A DNA stretch of 64,000 bases from Hamiltosporidium tvaerminnensis (GCA_022605425.2 JAKIMF020000005.1:216001-280000); one strand, 5' to 3'; shown: positions 47,570-58,194, numbered from the stretch's first letter. Notes: generated from the letters alone by a model not told the origin. Numbers and translations are program-made.

Positions 47570-48290
47570 TTGTAGAGCGAGGATAACCACAAAAAAACTT
47601 TCTGCTTGGCAATGAGTATGTGAACCTGGTGTTAGATCAAATTTTAGATTTTTAGTGGGAAAAAACCTACTACGTTGTCGGTTATTCCATGGTAGTTGTT
47701 ATAAAGAGAAGAAAGTCTATTAAATAGCGAAACCTTTTTAATAAATATATTTTGTTGTGGTTTATGTAGCTAGATCGAAGACCGCATCTGAAATTGTAGA
47801 TAATTGCATGCAAAATCATAGCCTCTAGTCTCGCCTACTCAGCTTAGAATACTTAGTGCCCGAGGGATATTTAATGAAACCTTCAAATCCGGTAAATCTA
47901 AGATGCAGGTCATGCCTTTTGCTATGGCATGTAATATCTAGATAGACTTGATTTAAATCGCCGAGATATATTTTAGCTAGAGATTTACAGCGCGAAAAGT
48001 TTAGAGTAAGTGGGAATGATGCATAATATTGAAGAAGCCCAGGATGGGTTTTGGCCCTCGATCACACTCAATTAAACTAACATGGACGAGCTCCGGGCCA
48101 CCGCCTCGCTTATTAATTGGGTTCTACACACTATTTAGATCAAATCCTTAGGATATAAGTATCATATTGGATACCGATCGAGTGTTGGAGAGCAGTTAGA
48201 TGTAGAACTCAATAATAGGCTAATTTCATGAAAACGAATATATCAATTGCCATTGTTTTTAATAAATGTGATATTTTCAATTAAAAGTTC
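47570..48290 (-). mobile_element. Element U copy 3, minus strand
   Basis: Full-length reverse-complement copy, diverged from copy 1. The right end is at 47570 (GAGCGAGGATAACCAC on the plus strand) and the left end near 48290 (AATGTGATATTTTCAATT). In this copy the ATACC/GGTAT palindrome has become ATGCC/GGCAT, a paired change. Confidence -1.
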
Positions 48291-48719
48291 TTTTTGTTTC
48301 ATATTCTTGGTTTATAGTGGGTTGATAATATTAATTTGGATACGAGATTGGTTTTTTGATATTTGGTTGTCTTAAATATCATTATATTTGCATTTTTTTA
48401 CATGTTAAACATATAAATTGAGAATTTATTTTGAAAATTTCCGATTATTCTAAGTAATTTTAGAAATGTTTGAAGACAGTTTTATTGCTTTGATACTTTA
48501 GTTGTTCAAAATAATATTTAAAATTTTTTTATAAGTAGATTTTTGTATTTTGGCATCAAAAATAATCAAACACATGTGATACAAAATAAAATGTACGGTT
48601 TGTTTACTAGGCTAAATATAAATCTGTAATTTTGAACACAGAAATCACATACTAGTATTTGAAGAACTAACTTTTTTTTAGTATTGTACGATATTTAAAA
48701 AACAAATGTGTTATAAAAA

Positions 48720-49452
48720 TTTAGTTAAAAATATCACATCTTTTTAAAACAGTGGCAAGTGTTATATTTGTTTTCATGACATTAACGCAGTTCTAGTTTT
48801 AGCATAAATAACTGCTACCCCAAAACTCCATCAGTAACTCCTGCGATACCTACGTCCCAAAGCCTTTTATCTACCAGGTGTGTAGAACCTAATTAATAGG
48901 CGAGGCAATTGCTCGGAGTTCGTTTATGTCCGTTGCATGGGTTGTGATCGAAGGCCAAAGCCCCCCCCTGAGCTCCCCCAAGACTATGTAGCATTCCCAC
49001 TTACTCTACACTTTCAGTCACCCAATAAACTTCTAGCAAAGATATATTTCAGAGATTTACATGGGGTTTACCTAGACAGTGCAATGTCATACCAACAGGT
49101 ATAACCTGCTACTTAGCTTTCCTGGCTTTAAATGGTTTTTTGTTTTATATCTCCCAGGCGCTAAGTCTTCTAACCCGAGTGAGCAAGGCTAGGTTTCCAT
49201 GCTTTTACATGGCAATTACCTACATGTTCAGCTGTGGTCTGCAATCTGGTTACATAAAAAACTACAAAAAAATTTGAAGAAAAAGTTTCGCAATTTTGTA
49301 GACCTCTCCTCCTCATACGACTTCCTATGGAACAACGGAAAATGTATTGGGGTATTATTCCCCCCAAAAATCTAAACAATGATCTTCACACCAGTTTCCC
49401 ACACTCATTGCCAAGCAGAAAGTTTTTTATGTGGTTATCCTCCTTCCACCTA
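48720..49452 (+). mobile_element. Element U copy 4
   Basis: Closest to copy 1 (long identical blocks such as GAGTGAGCAAGGCTAGGTTT and CCAACAGGTATAACCTGCTA). It is head-to-head with copy 3, separated by ~430 bp, making a large imperfect inverted repeat upstream of the DNA polymerase gene. A minus frame at 49170-49379 is similar to one in copy 1, but amino-acid differences and lack of a supported start argue against coding. Confidence -1.
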
Positions 49453-49499
49453 TTTAATAGTAAAATAAATATATTCTTTAAATATTAAATTTCATGTTT

Positions 49500-49800
49500 T
49501 AATTACTTTGTAACTTATCTGTTATTTTTATATTTTAACTCTTTTTTAGCTTTTCCAGTTTCTTTTATAATCCCATCTTCTTTTAATAATTTCATCTTCC
49601 TTATAATACTTCATCCGCTTTTAATAATCCCATACTCTTTATACTATATCATCCTCTTTTTATAATACTTCATACTCTTTTTATATCCCATACTCTTTTT
49701 ATATCCCATTTTCCGATATTAAAATTTTTTCGATCAAAATTTTTTTTCCTGTAATTTTATAAATATAAATACCTTCCTAAAATAAAATGTCAATCACACA
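49500..49800. repeat. Pyrimidine-rich degenerate repeats
   Basis: Variants of CTTTTAATAATCCCATACTC and CATACTCTTTTTATATCCCA recur several times in a T/C-rich stretch just upstream of the polymerase gene. Possibly promoter-associated, unproven. Confidence -1.
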
Positions 49801-49809
49801 AAAGTTTTA

Positions 49810-49812
49810 CCC
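49810..49812 (+). promoter_or_regulatory. CCC start-site motif
   Basis: TTTTACCCTACAAAAATAAAATG, 12 bases between CCC and the ATG at 49825. Confidence -1.
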
Positions 49813-49824
49813 TACAAAAATAAA

Positions 49825-52800
49825 ATGACAAAAAAAACCGACACCGATTTAATATTTCTTTCTACACACATCGATAACCCACCAATATCACCAAACACAA
49901 TAAAAATATCCGGTATAACTCTACAAGGCACCCCACTGACACTACACGTAACAGACTTTAACCCATACTTCTACATAAGACCGCCCAATCCAGAACCAAA
50001 AAATTTTATTTCTTTACTTTCATCCGCACTCACAAAAAAAATGAACGAAAAAAGCAAATCAGTTCTCCTTCGAATAGAAAAAGTGTATAAAAAGAGTTTT
50101 TTATACTATTCCCCTACACCTGTACTTTTCTACCAGTTATTTTTCACCAACACTCTTCTTTTTTCACAGCTCACCAAAATACTTGAATCAGGTATTTACA
50201 TAGACGATGTTTCATACACATTCCAAGTTTTTGAATCCAATATACCACTTCCTATCAGATTTATGATAGATAAGGAACTTACAGGTATGTCATACATCAA
50301 AGTTACCAAATATAAAAAAATAAAAAATAAAAATTCTAATCAAAATAATTCAAATAATGAGACCAATATTGATAGTGGATGTACTACAACCAACACTAAT
50401 CCAACCAATACTGATAAGAATATATCTAATATAACTAAAAATAATACTGACATACCAAATACTTCACATTATATAGAATACATCACTTCACATACGAATA
50501 TTTCACACATCGATTCCATTACAACTCTTCCACCTCTAAAAATACTTTCTTTTGATATAGAATGTATAAGCAAGACTTCTTCATTTCCATCTGCAAAAAT
50601 AGATCCAGTAATACAAATAGGAAATATAATATCAGTAGATGGTTTGATATCAAAACACATATTTGCATTAGACAGCTGTGCAGACATACCAAATGCAACT
50701 GTACATTCATTTACTACAGAAACTGAACTTTTAAAAGAATGGATTATTTTTTTAATAAAAACAGATCCTGACATATTATTAGGATACAATATAACTAATT
50801 TTGATTTTCCATATTTGGTAGAAAGAAGTGAAACATTAAAAATTAAAGAATTTAAATTTATAGGACGAGACTCAAGTAGTATACGTATAAATACAAACAA
50901 CAACACAACCACTGTACATATACAAGGTAGAATGATATTTGATTTATACGTTATAATAAAAAAAGAGTATAATTTAAGATCCTACACATTAAATTCTGTA
51001 AGCGAATATTTTTTAGGAAATACTAAAGAAGATTTACCGTACAATTGTATGTATTCATTACAGATGGGAGATAAAGAAACAAGAAGAAGAATTGCTTTGT
51101 ATTGTTTAAAAGACTGTTTACTTCCGTTAAACATATTTGATAAATTAAATATTTTAATTAATTGTATTGAGATGTGTCGGGTTGTAGGAGTACCTATTGA
51201 GTATTTGAATAGAGGACAAGCTATACGTGTGTTTGCTATGATATGTCGTAAGGCAAAGTTTATGGGATATGTTGTTCCTGTTGTTGAGAATACGGAGGGT
51301 GAAAAGTATGAAGGGGGGTATGTTATGGATCCGGTTAAAGGATTTTATGAGGATTGTGTGGCTGTAATGGATTTTAGTTCTTTGTATCCGTCTATAATGA
51401 TTAGTAAAAATCTATGTTACAGTACTTTGGTAAGAAAAAAGGATTTTAAAGAAATTTGTGGGAACAAAAATGGGGAATTTGAGAAAGAGAGTGTTAGTTA
51501 TGAGGATAGCATAGGTGAAAGTGAATTGGAAGGAATGGACGAGGAATATGATAAGGGATTAGATGAGGGTGTTTGTGATAAGGATATAGATGTGGGTGTT
51601 AATGATAGGAGTAATGATAATTATCACCCTCTTAATACCAGTACTGATAAACAACAGGGTGTTAATAACAATAAAGATAAACAACACCCCTTTAACAACA
51701 CACCTAATAATTATCACCCCTTTAATACCAATGACCTTTGTTTAACACCTACAAACAACCTTTTTGTAAAAAAAGACATTTTAGAAGGTTTATTACCGAT
51801 AATTTTAAAAGAATTACTAGAAGAAAGAAAAAAAGCAAAAAAATCGTTAGAAATAGAAAAAAACGAACAAACCAAAGCATCTTTAAATGCCCGTCAACTA
51901 GCACTAAAGATATGTGCGAACAGTGTATATGGATTTACAGGTGCCAGTAAAGGATTTCTTCCATGTATGGAAATATCACAGAGTGTGACTTCATTTGGCC
52001 GCGAAATGATAAATTTTACACGAAAATTAATTGAAGAGAAATATGATGTTAAGGTTATTTATGGTGATACTGATAGTGTAATGGTTAGATTTAAAAAAAT
52101 AAGTGTTTCACAGATATTTCAAACTAGTAGAGATATATGTGAGTATGTTACACAGCGATTTGATAAACCTGTAAGACTTGAATTTGAAAAAGTTTATTGT
52201 CCCTTCCTCCTCATCAATAAGAAGAGATATGTAGGACTGATATGCAAGAGAGGAAGTGAGATGGAAGAGAAGGGTAAGGAAAGTAATGATAGTAAGGATA
52301 ATATAGAATGTAGGGAAAGTAATAGTAAGGATAATAGTAAGGATACTAAAAAAATTAATTTAGAAAGACATAAAGACAATGATATAAGAGATAATTTAGA
52401 TAAAGAAAAGGAGCTTAATAAAGATAATAATAATGATATAAGGGATACTAATAATAACACACTTATTCCTTATAAAATAGATAGTAAGGGAATAGAAACT
52501 GTTAGAAGAGATAATTGTAAATTAGTAAGAAATGTAATGGAAAGTTGTTTGTATAAAATTTTATGGGAAAAGGATTTAGAAGGAACAAAAGAATTTATAA
52601 AAAAAGTAATAACGGATTTATATATGAATAAGGTAGATATAAGTCAATTAGTGATAAGTAAATCTTTAACAAAAAGTAAAGAAAATTATTTAAGTAAAGC
52701 AGCACATGTAGAATTAGCAGAGAAGATGAAGAAAAGAGGAGAAGTATATGGATTAGGAGATAGAATACCGTATGTAATAATAAAAGGTAGTAAGGGTATG

Positions 52801-53301
52801 GCAGCATATGAAAGAGCAGAAGATCCTGTTTTTGTACTGGAAAATAATATACCGTTGGATGTGGAGTATTATATAGAAAATCAGTTATCTAAACCGATAC
52901 ATAGATTATTTGAACCTATAATGGATAATGTAAGTGTTTTATTGAAAGGAGAGCATACAAGAAGTAGAATGGGAGTTTCTAGTAAGTTTAAAGGAAGTAT
53001 GAATGTATTTTTAATTAATCAAATTAAGTGTTTGGGGTGTAAAAGTAAAGGAAAAATTTTGTGTGATTTGTGTAGTAAAGAGTATTCTAAGTATTATTTG
53101 GGATGTTTAAAAAAAGTAGAAGAAAGTAAAAAAGTGTATTGTAAGTGTTGGGTTGAGTGTCAGCGATGTATAGGAAGTGTTATGGGAGAAGTTATATGTG
53201 CTAACAGAGATTGTGATATATTTTATTTAAGAAGTATGGCTAAGAAAGAGTTGATAGAAGAGACAGAGAAATTAGAAATTTTAAAGAAATTTGAGTGGTA
53301 A
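49825..53301 (+). CDS. POL3: DNA polymerase delta catalytic subunit
   Basis: A 1158-residue family B polymerase, the main lagging-strand replicase with proofreading. Exonuclease motifs: Exo I DIEC near 245, Exo II NITNFDFPYL near 319, Exo III YCLKDCLLP near 425. Polymerase motifs: A DFSSLYPSIM near 515, B KICANSVYGFTG near 695, C YGDTDS near 746. C-terminal CysA (CLGCKSKGKILCDLC) and CysB (CQRC...CANRDC), the latter holding an Fe-S cluster in this family, lie at about 1070-1133. Three Asn/Asp/Lys-rich insertions interrupt the fold at about 165-220, 550-640 and 810-905. Without them the protein is well below the ~1100 of yeast and human; the N-terminus is short. The coding strand alternates between C-rich/G-poor and G-rich/C-poor blocks. 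The stop is followed by tandem repeats. Confident call. Confidence -1.
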   Translation: MTKKTDTDLIFLSTHIDNPPISPNTIKISGITLQGTPLTLHVTDFNPYFYIRPPNPEPKNFISLLSSALTKKMNEKSKSVLLRIEKVYKKSFLYYSPTPVLFYQLFFTNTLLFSQLTKILESGIYIDDVSYTFQVFESNIPLPIRFMIDKELTGMSYIKVTKYKKIKNKNSNQNNSNNETNIDSGCTTTNTNPTNTDKNISNITKNNTDIPNTSHYIEYITSHTNISHIDSITTLPPLKILSFDIECISKTSSFPSAKIDPVIQIGNIISVDGLISKHIFALDSCADIPNATVHSFTTETELLKEWIIFLIKTDPDILLGYNITNFDFPYLVERSETLKIKEFKFIGRDSSSIRINTNNNTTTVHIQGRMIFDLYVIIKKEYNLRSYTLNSVSEYFLGNTKEDLPYNCMYSLQMGDKETRRRIALYCLKDCLLPLNIFDKLNILINCIEMCRVVGVPIEYLNRGQAIRVFAMICRKAKFMGYVVPVVENTEGEKYEGGYVMDPVKGFYEDCVAVMDFSSLYPSIMISKNLCYSTLVRKKDFKEICGNKNGEFEKESVSYEDSIGESELEGMDEEYDKGLDEGVCDKDIDVGVNDRSNDNYHPLNTSTDKQQGVNNNKDKQHPFNNTPNNYHPFNTNDLCLTPTNNLFVKKDILEGLLPIILKELLEERKKAKKSLEIEKNEQTKASLNARQLALKICANSVYGFTGASKGFLPCMEISQSVTSFGREMINFTRKLIEEKYDVKVIYGDTDSVMVRFKKISVSQIFQTSRDICEYVTQRFDKPVRLEFEKVYCPFLLINKKRYVGLICKRGSEMEEKGKESNDSKDNIECRESNSKDNSKDTKKINLERHKDNDIRDNLDKEKELNKDNNNDIRDTNNNTLIPYKIDSKGIETVRRDNCKLVRNVMESCLYKILWEKDLEGTKEFIKKVITDLYMNKVDISQLVISKSLTKSKENYLSKAAHVELAEKMKKRGEVYGLGDRIPYVIIKGSKGMAAYERAEDPVFVLENNIPLDVEYYIENQLSKPIHRLFEPIMDNVSVLLKGEHTRSRMGVSSKFKGSMNVFLINQIKCLGCKSKGKILCDLCSKEYSKYYLGCLKKVEESKKVYCKCWVECQRCIGSVMGEVICANRDCDIFYLRSMAKKELIEETEKLEILKKFEW

Positions 53302-53500
53302 ATCAATAGAATATTATTTTATTAAAAATTATTTGATTAGAGATGAATTCTATAAAAAAGAATGTGAAATTAGATATTTGAGTTGTAAATCAAAAGAATA
53401 TTATTTTATTAAGAGATGTTTGATTAGAGATGAATTCTATAAAAAAGAATGTGAAATTAGAGATTTGAGTTGTAAATCAATAGAATAGTTATTTTATTAA
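53291..53500. repeat. Tandem repeat including the POL3 stop, ~87 bp units
   Basis: The last bases of the gene (TGAGTGGTAAATCAATAGAA) recur as TGAGTTGTAAATCAAAAGAA near 53378 and TGAGTTGTAAATCAATAGAA near 53465. GATGAATTCTATAAAAAAGA lies in each full unit. Confidence -1.
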
Positions 53501-53851
53501 AAATGATTTGAATAGTATATTATCTATTATAAGAATAAATGTTTAGAAAAAGAAATGTTTGGAAAAATATTTAACCGAAATAAATAATTCAAATATAATA
53601 ATTAAGTAGATATTTGTAATTAAAAATATTTTTATAAGAATATTTAATTTAGATTAATTATATTAAATTGGAAAGTATTTTTAAACAATAATTTAATATT
53701 TTAATATAAAAATATTCTTATAAATAAAATGTACTTTTTTCTATATTTTATTTTTTTATTTAAAGTATTTCTTTGTAAATTTTATTTTTTTGTTTACATG
53801 TATTTCTTTGTATATTTAATTTTTTTATTTAAAAGTATGACTATAAAAAAA

Positions 53852-53929
53852 GAGTCGGATTTGGAAGAAGAGACAAAAGTGGTTAAAGAGGTAGAAGAAA
53901 ACATATAAAAATGGTAAAAATATTTTAAC
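53852..53929 (+). repeat. Inverted repeat, left arm (~78 bp)
   Basis: It begins GAGTCGGATTTGGAAGAAGA and ends ATGGTAAAAATATTTTAAC. It pairs with 54226-54303 with few mismatches across ~296 bp of AT-rich spacer. The same GAGTCGGATTT word forms the array at 12751-12860. Confidence -1.
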
Positions 53930-54225
53930 CCAGAATTTTATTAAATAAAAAAAATGAATATAAAAAACTTGTAGGATAGACTTTGGAGAATATTAAGCCT
54001 GTACATTAGGATGTTTCTTACACTTGATAGTAATATAAAATAATACTTTATAAAAATTAAAGAAAGGTAAATATAAGTGTTTATAAAGTAAAAAGTTTAT
54101 TGTGTGAATATATTCTTCTTTTCTAGTCTAATTTAAAAATCTTTTATTTTTAATTTTTAATAAAATTTTAAAATGTATTTATTTAAGGGTTAAATTAGAT
54201 GATAATTTATTTAAAAAAATTCGGA

Positions 54226-54303
54226 GTTAAAATATTTTTACCATTTTTTACATGTTTTCTTCTACCTCTTTAACCCCTTCTGTCTCTTCTTCCAAATCCG
54301 AAA
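54226..54303 (-). repeat. Inverted repeat, right arm (~78 bp)
   Basis: Reverse complement of 53852-53929. It abuts the likely 3' boundary of the non-LTR retrotransposon. Confidence -1.
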
Positions 54304-54539
54304 CTTCTTTTATATTTATCGTCGGTTCCTTTTTCTGAAATAAGAGGTGTATTATTTTTTGGTTTTAAATTTTCTGCACCATCTTCCACTCTACTTGCTA
54401 CTTTTAAAGAGGTTTTAATTCCACATGCATCTCTGCTCTCATAATAACACCCATTGATGCTCTCTCCCCGCTCTCTTTGTCATTTAGTCCTGACTCAAGT
54501 CCTCTTCGTCGATCAAAGGAAATTGTTTCGACTGTCTCC

Positions 54540-57500
54540 TTAAGTACTATAGACTAAATGTATGCCTCTACATTTATTGGGTATTTCTAGTCTTTTAAGA
54601 TGAGATTTATGGTATTTTGTCACGATACCGTCCCAGGTCATCACATAAGGGATTATCTCAACACTACACTTATAAATAAGACCCAACTCATTGGCTAGCA
54701 GGTCATACTGTCTAAGTTTTTCAGATTCAACTATTTGAAGTGAATCTTGGGAAGTGATTCCTTCTTCAATGAGTGTTATCTTATTCTTCTTCTTATCTAA
54801 AATAAATATGTCGGATCTGTTTCTCCGAATTTTAACATCAGTTTTTATTCCGATGTCCACTCTTATCTCTGCATACTCATTATCAAGAATTTCTTGAACT
54901 GAGTAACTCCTAATTCGTTTTGAGGACTTAAACTTATATCTATTTAGGAGAAGTAGGTGTAGGCATCTAACCACTTCATTATGCCATCTGGTGTAGTCAT
55001 GGCCTAGCATTTTTTCACATCGAGTTGCTAGATGATCTACAGTTTTACCAGACTTCCCGTAATGTTGACACACACCATCTGCTCCCCAGAATACATTTCT
55101 ATCCTGGATATAGCAGAACACAGCTTCATTTCGTGGCCTAATATTTCCTCTCTTTAGCCATCTTGAAGAGTCACTAACACACTCAAGCTCATTATTTCTT
55201 GCATTATATAACTTTGAATGGAGTTTTCGTTTTTCTATTTCGTTATATAGTTTTGCAAGTTGAGCTTCTTCTAAACTTTTCTTAGTGACTTCTTCTACCA
55301 ACCTGTACTTTACTTTTAAGAAGCCTTTTATTAGTGCAAGATGGGTTTTATTATTATTCTCCACCTTGAGGATTGCTGCTCGTCTAGTTGATATTTCTTT
55401 ACTTTTTTCCAGACAATCCAAGAGTTGCAGAAGCATATGTTCGCTTCGCAACTCAACACTATGTAGGCCTCTTCCAAGTTCTGTTCTAGGAAGGTATAAA
55501 CGCTCTTTACATCCTGGGCGGAGATGTATCTTATTCTTCACCAACACCGCACGCACTGCATCATCTAACTTAGAGAAGTCAGCCGGTTCAAGTCGGAGTA
55601 CTCCTATGTGGTAGTTGATTTACGATATCGCATGTTGATTGATTGCAGAAAATAAATTTTTTGCATTTAATCTAGTGTGACAAAGTCTTTCAACTCTTGA
55701 TAAAAGTTTGCTCTGTACTTCTTCAAATGAGCTACGTGTTGGAATTCCTCTGCTATCTTCTATTATTCCTAAATATTTGTAAACACTAACACCTTCTATA
55801 AGAGTAGCAGTATCTTCACAACACGTATCATTTGTGGCTGACTTCTCTTTGTTAATCTCTAACCCAATCACCTCTAAAAATTCCTTTGCCTCGCCTGTCA
55901 TAGCACTCAATGTGGAGCTGTCTTTTGCAAGGAGCTTAAGATCATCAATAAACAAGAGATGATATGTAGAATGGGATTCTGCATCTGTTTGTACTGTCAC
56001 TTTTGTGTATTTTTCATTAAGCTTTCGGCTTAATGGATCCATACGTAACACAAATAACAAAGGTGACAGACTATCTCTCTGTAGAATCCCTCTATCAATA
56101 TTCTTGCTCATGATTTTTTCAGGCCCTACTGATATATCAATTTTCCATTTTGGTATAATTACCTTGATAAATTTCAGGATCCAATCAGGTAAATTAAGGG
56201 TTTCAATGTATTGAGTCAAATAAGCGTGATCTATTAAATCATAAGCTTTTTTAACATCAATCCATGTTGCCTTAAGATTGTTTCCGTACTCTTTATTTAA
56301 GGCGATATTCAGTAGAGCTTGCTCTTTCGCTCCCTACACGCCTCTTACCTCCCCTAATTAGTTCTCTGCAAGCAACCCTCGCCTTTCCACTTCAATTTGA
56401 ACGACTTTCGTTACACACTTTGTCGTTAACTTGTAGAGGTTGGACATACAAGTGATTGGCCTGTAGTCAGAGCCTCTTTGTGGAATTCCTTTGGGTATCA
56501 AATAGGTAAGTCCGCAGTAAAACCAATCAGCTTGAGGTGTTCCTTCTAAACATATAACTCGCACAATATCATAAAGATATTTGTGTAGAGTTGTAAGTTT
56601 CTTAATGAAAAAATTGTAAATACCATCAATTCCAGCAGCTTTCAAATTAGGGAGCCAATTAATGATATTTACAAATTCATCAAGTGAAGGAACCGTGGTC
56701 GGATGATTATCTGATACAAATGGAATCAAATAATCATCATACATGACTGTGTCATCATTTTTGTTCCACATTGTAGACCAAAAACTCACAATTTCATCAC
56801 GACTGACCACATGCTCGGATTCCACACGCTCATATAACCTACGATAAAATCTACCTCGGAAAAGCTCACACATACGATTCTCTTTTCGGAATTTCTTCCT
56901 ACTTTCATGCATCGTAATTTTTTTCTCGTAAACGTTCAAAGACTCATTCTTCTTAACCAAAGCCTAAGAAAGATCAGTTACACTGCTCAAGTTTAAATTT
57001 AACTCTCGCATGATTTTCTTAAGGCTCGTCGTTTCCGAAGTGGAGAGCTTTTCCTGCTTACGAGCCTTCTCGAGAAGATCTTTAGAAAGTACTAACTTAG
57101 AAATTTTACTTTCTATGTTTTCCTTCCAAGCAAATCTAGGCTTTTCTTTGCGTGTTAGCTCGTCATAGCATACCTGGGCTGCTTGGATTATCCGTGCCAC
57201 TGCAGTTATCGTCATCGGCACACAAGAATCAGAATACTCACCGATAATTCGATTAATAAGGTCCAAAACTTTACTGTCAACCAATTCACTTGGAAGCTTT
57301 CGAGTTCGGACCACCACTTTTCCAATTTCCTTCTCCGAGATTTCTTTGATTTTACTCAAAAATTTATCTCTCGGGTTTATGTACTCCGTGGTGTCAGTCA
57401 GGGTGCATGGCTCAGTGAGACAAGTGGCGATTCTACGTCGCTCTCCATTCTCTTCTTGCCTAGCTTCCCTTTCTGCCTCATTTTGTGCGAGTTTTTTAAA

Positions 57501-57596
57501 CGCATCGATATCTAATGTGCAGCCAAATTTCTCATTATAGTACCTCAGAGTAGCGGGCCAGCCATTTCTGGGCATTCTCTCAAACCTTTTTTGCAC
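54540..57596 (-). pseudogene. RT-endonuclease ORF with four in-frame stops
   Basis: One reading frame runs the whole length, broken only by TAG at 56964-56966, TAA at 56358-56360, TAG at 56334-56336 and TAA at 55620-55622. The reading across each stop is continuous in sense. RT motif A (WIDVKKAYDLIDH) is near 56229-56265. Motif B (ILQRDSLSPLLF, with Arg for the usual Gly) is near 56050-56090, and motif C (FIDDLKLL) near 55925-55955. A Cys/His knuckle (C...H...C) lies near 55005-55075. An endonuclease core (RSDIFILD...ITLIEEGI) lies near 54757-54820. A frameshift near 57590 separates it from the N-terminal frame. Damage is limited, so loss of function looks recent. Confidence -1.
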
Positions 57597-57984
57597 TGTT
57601 AGAATAGAATCTAGGCCAGTCTTGCTCTACGACTGTGACAGAGTCAAGTATTGAGTGCAATACCATCAGTCGATTCTCTTCTAGACTGGTATCTGTATTG
57701 AGGTTTGTCATGCCGTTGGCTGGTCCACACGCAGTTGCATCGGTACCAGAAGACGAGGGTATGGTGTCAACCAAGCAGACTGGACTAGTCTGACAACTAC
57801 TACTTGGTGGGTGGGTGATGTTATGAAAGGTCGGTGGAGGTGGAAGTCTTTCGGATAACATTGCTACATCTACATCACACATCAAAATCTCTCCTGCGCT
57901 GTTCTCCAAGTTGTTTACAGCCTTTATTTTTTCATTTCTTATATTTTCGCTGTCTACTTTTTTTTCTTCTACCCATAAATACAA
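57580..57984 (-). pseudogene. N-terminal Pro/Ser-rich frame of the retrotransposon
   Basis: 134 codons without an ATG at the left end (the first codon in frame is TTG; the first ATG is internal). It contains RLPPPPTFHNITHPPSSS and DWPRFYSNSAKK, and overlaps the RT frame by 17 bases in a different frame. Probably the disordered N-terminus of the same ORF, cut off by a frameshift and perhaps by 5' truncation of the insertion. Confidence -1.
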
Positions 57985-58194
57985 ATTAAGAGATAAAATT
58001 TAATTTAATAATGATAAATGTCCTTTTAAAGTGTAAATAAATATAAAACTTTTCTAATAATTCGATTTCGGTATAAATTGTAAATAATTATAAATTTCCT
58101 TGTAAATTGTAAATAAAACTTTTTCTAAAAATTAAACACCTCAAATCTAAAAAAAATACTGCCTTTTTAAAATAAATTTATTTTAAATTTAAAA
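57985..58194. other. AT-rich spacer
   Basis: Short AT-rich spacer between the retrotransposon 5' end and the 3' end of the AAA ATPase gene. Nothing else seen. Confidence -1.

Larger units (their letters stand above)
54310..57984 (-). mobile_element. Non-LTR retrotransposon, R4/Dong-like
   Basis: A ~3.7 kb GC-richer block with 5'-to-3' order on the minus strand: a Pro/Ser-rich N-terminal frame (57984-57580), an RT domain, a zinc knuckle and a restriction-like endonuclease. The endonuclease C-terminal to RT places it with site-specific R2/R4/CRE-type elements. The RT motif C form (FIDDLKLLA) is nearest R4/Dong/Rex6. Boundaries are approximate. The 3' side is set by the loss of G+C near 54300 and by fragments elsewhere that include sequence past the stop. 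No poly(A) or target duplication was found. Shorter relatives lie at 14940-15330, 39600-40110 and 43900-44015. Confidence -1.

Noticed and set aside
52194-52460. Leu/Ser-rich frame antisense to an insertion of polymerase delta
   Set aside because: Shadow of the Asp/Lys/Asn-rich insert; no start signal.
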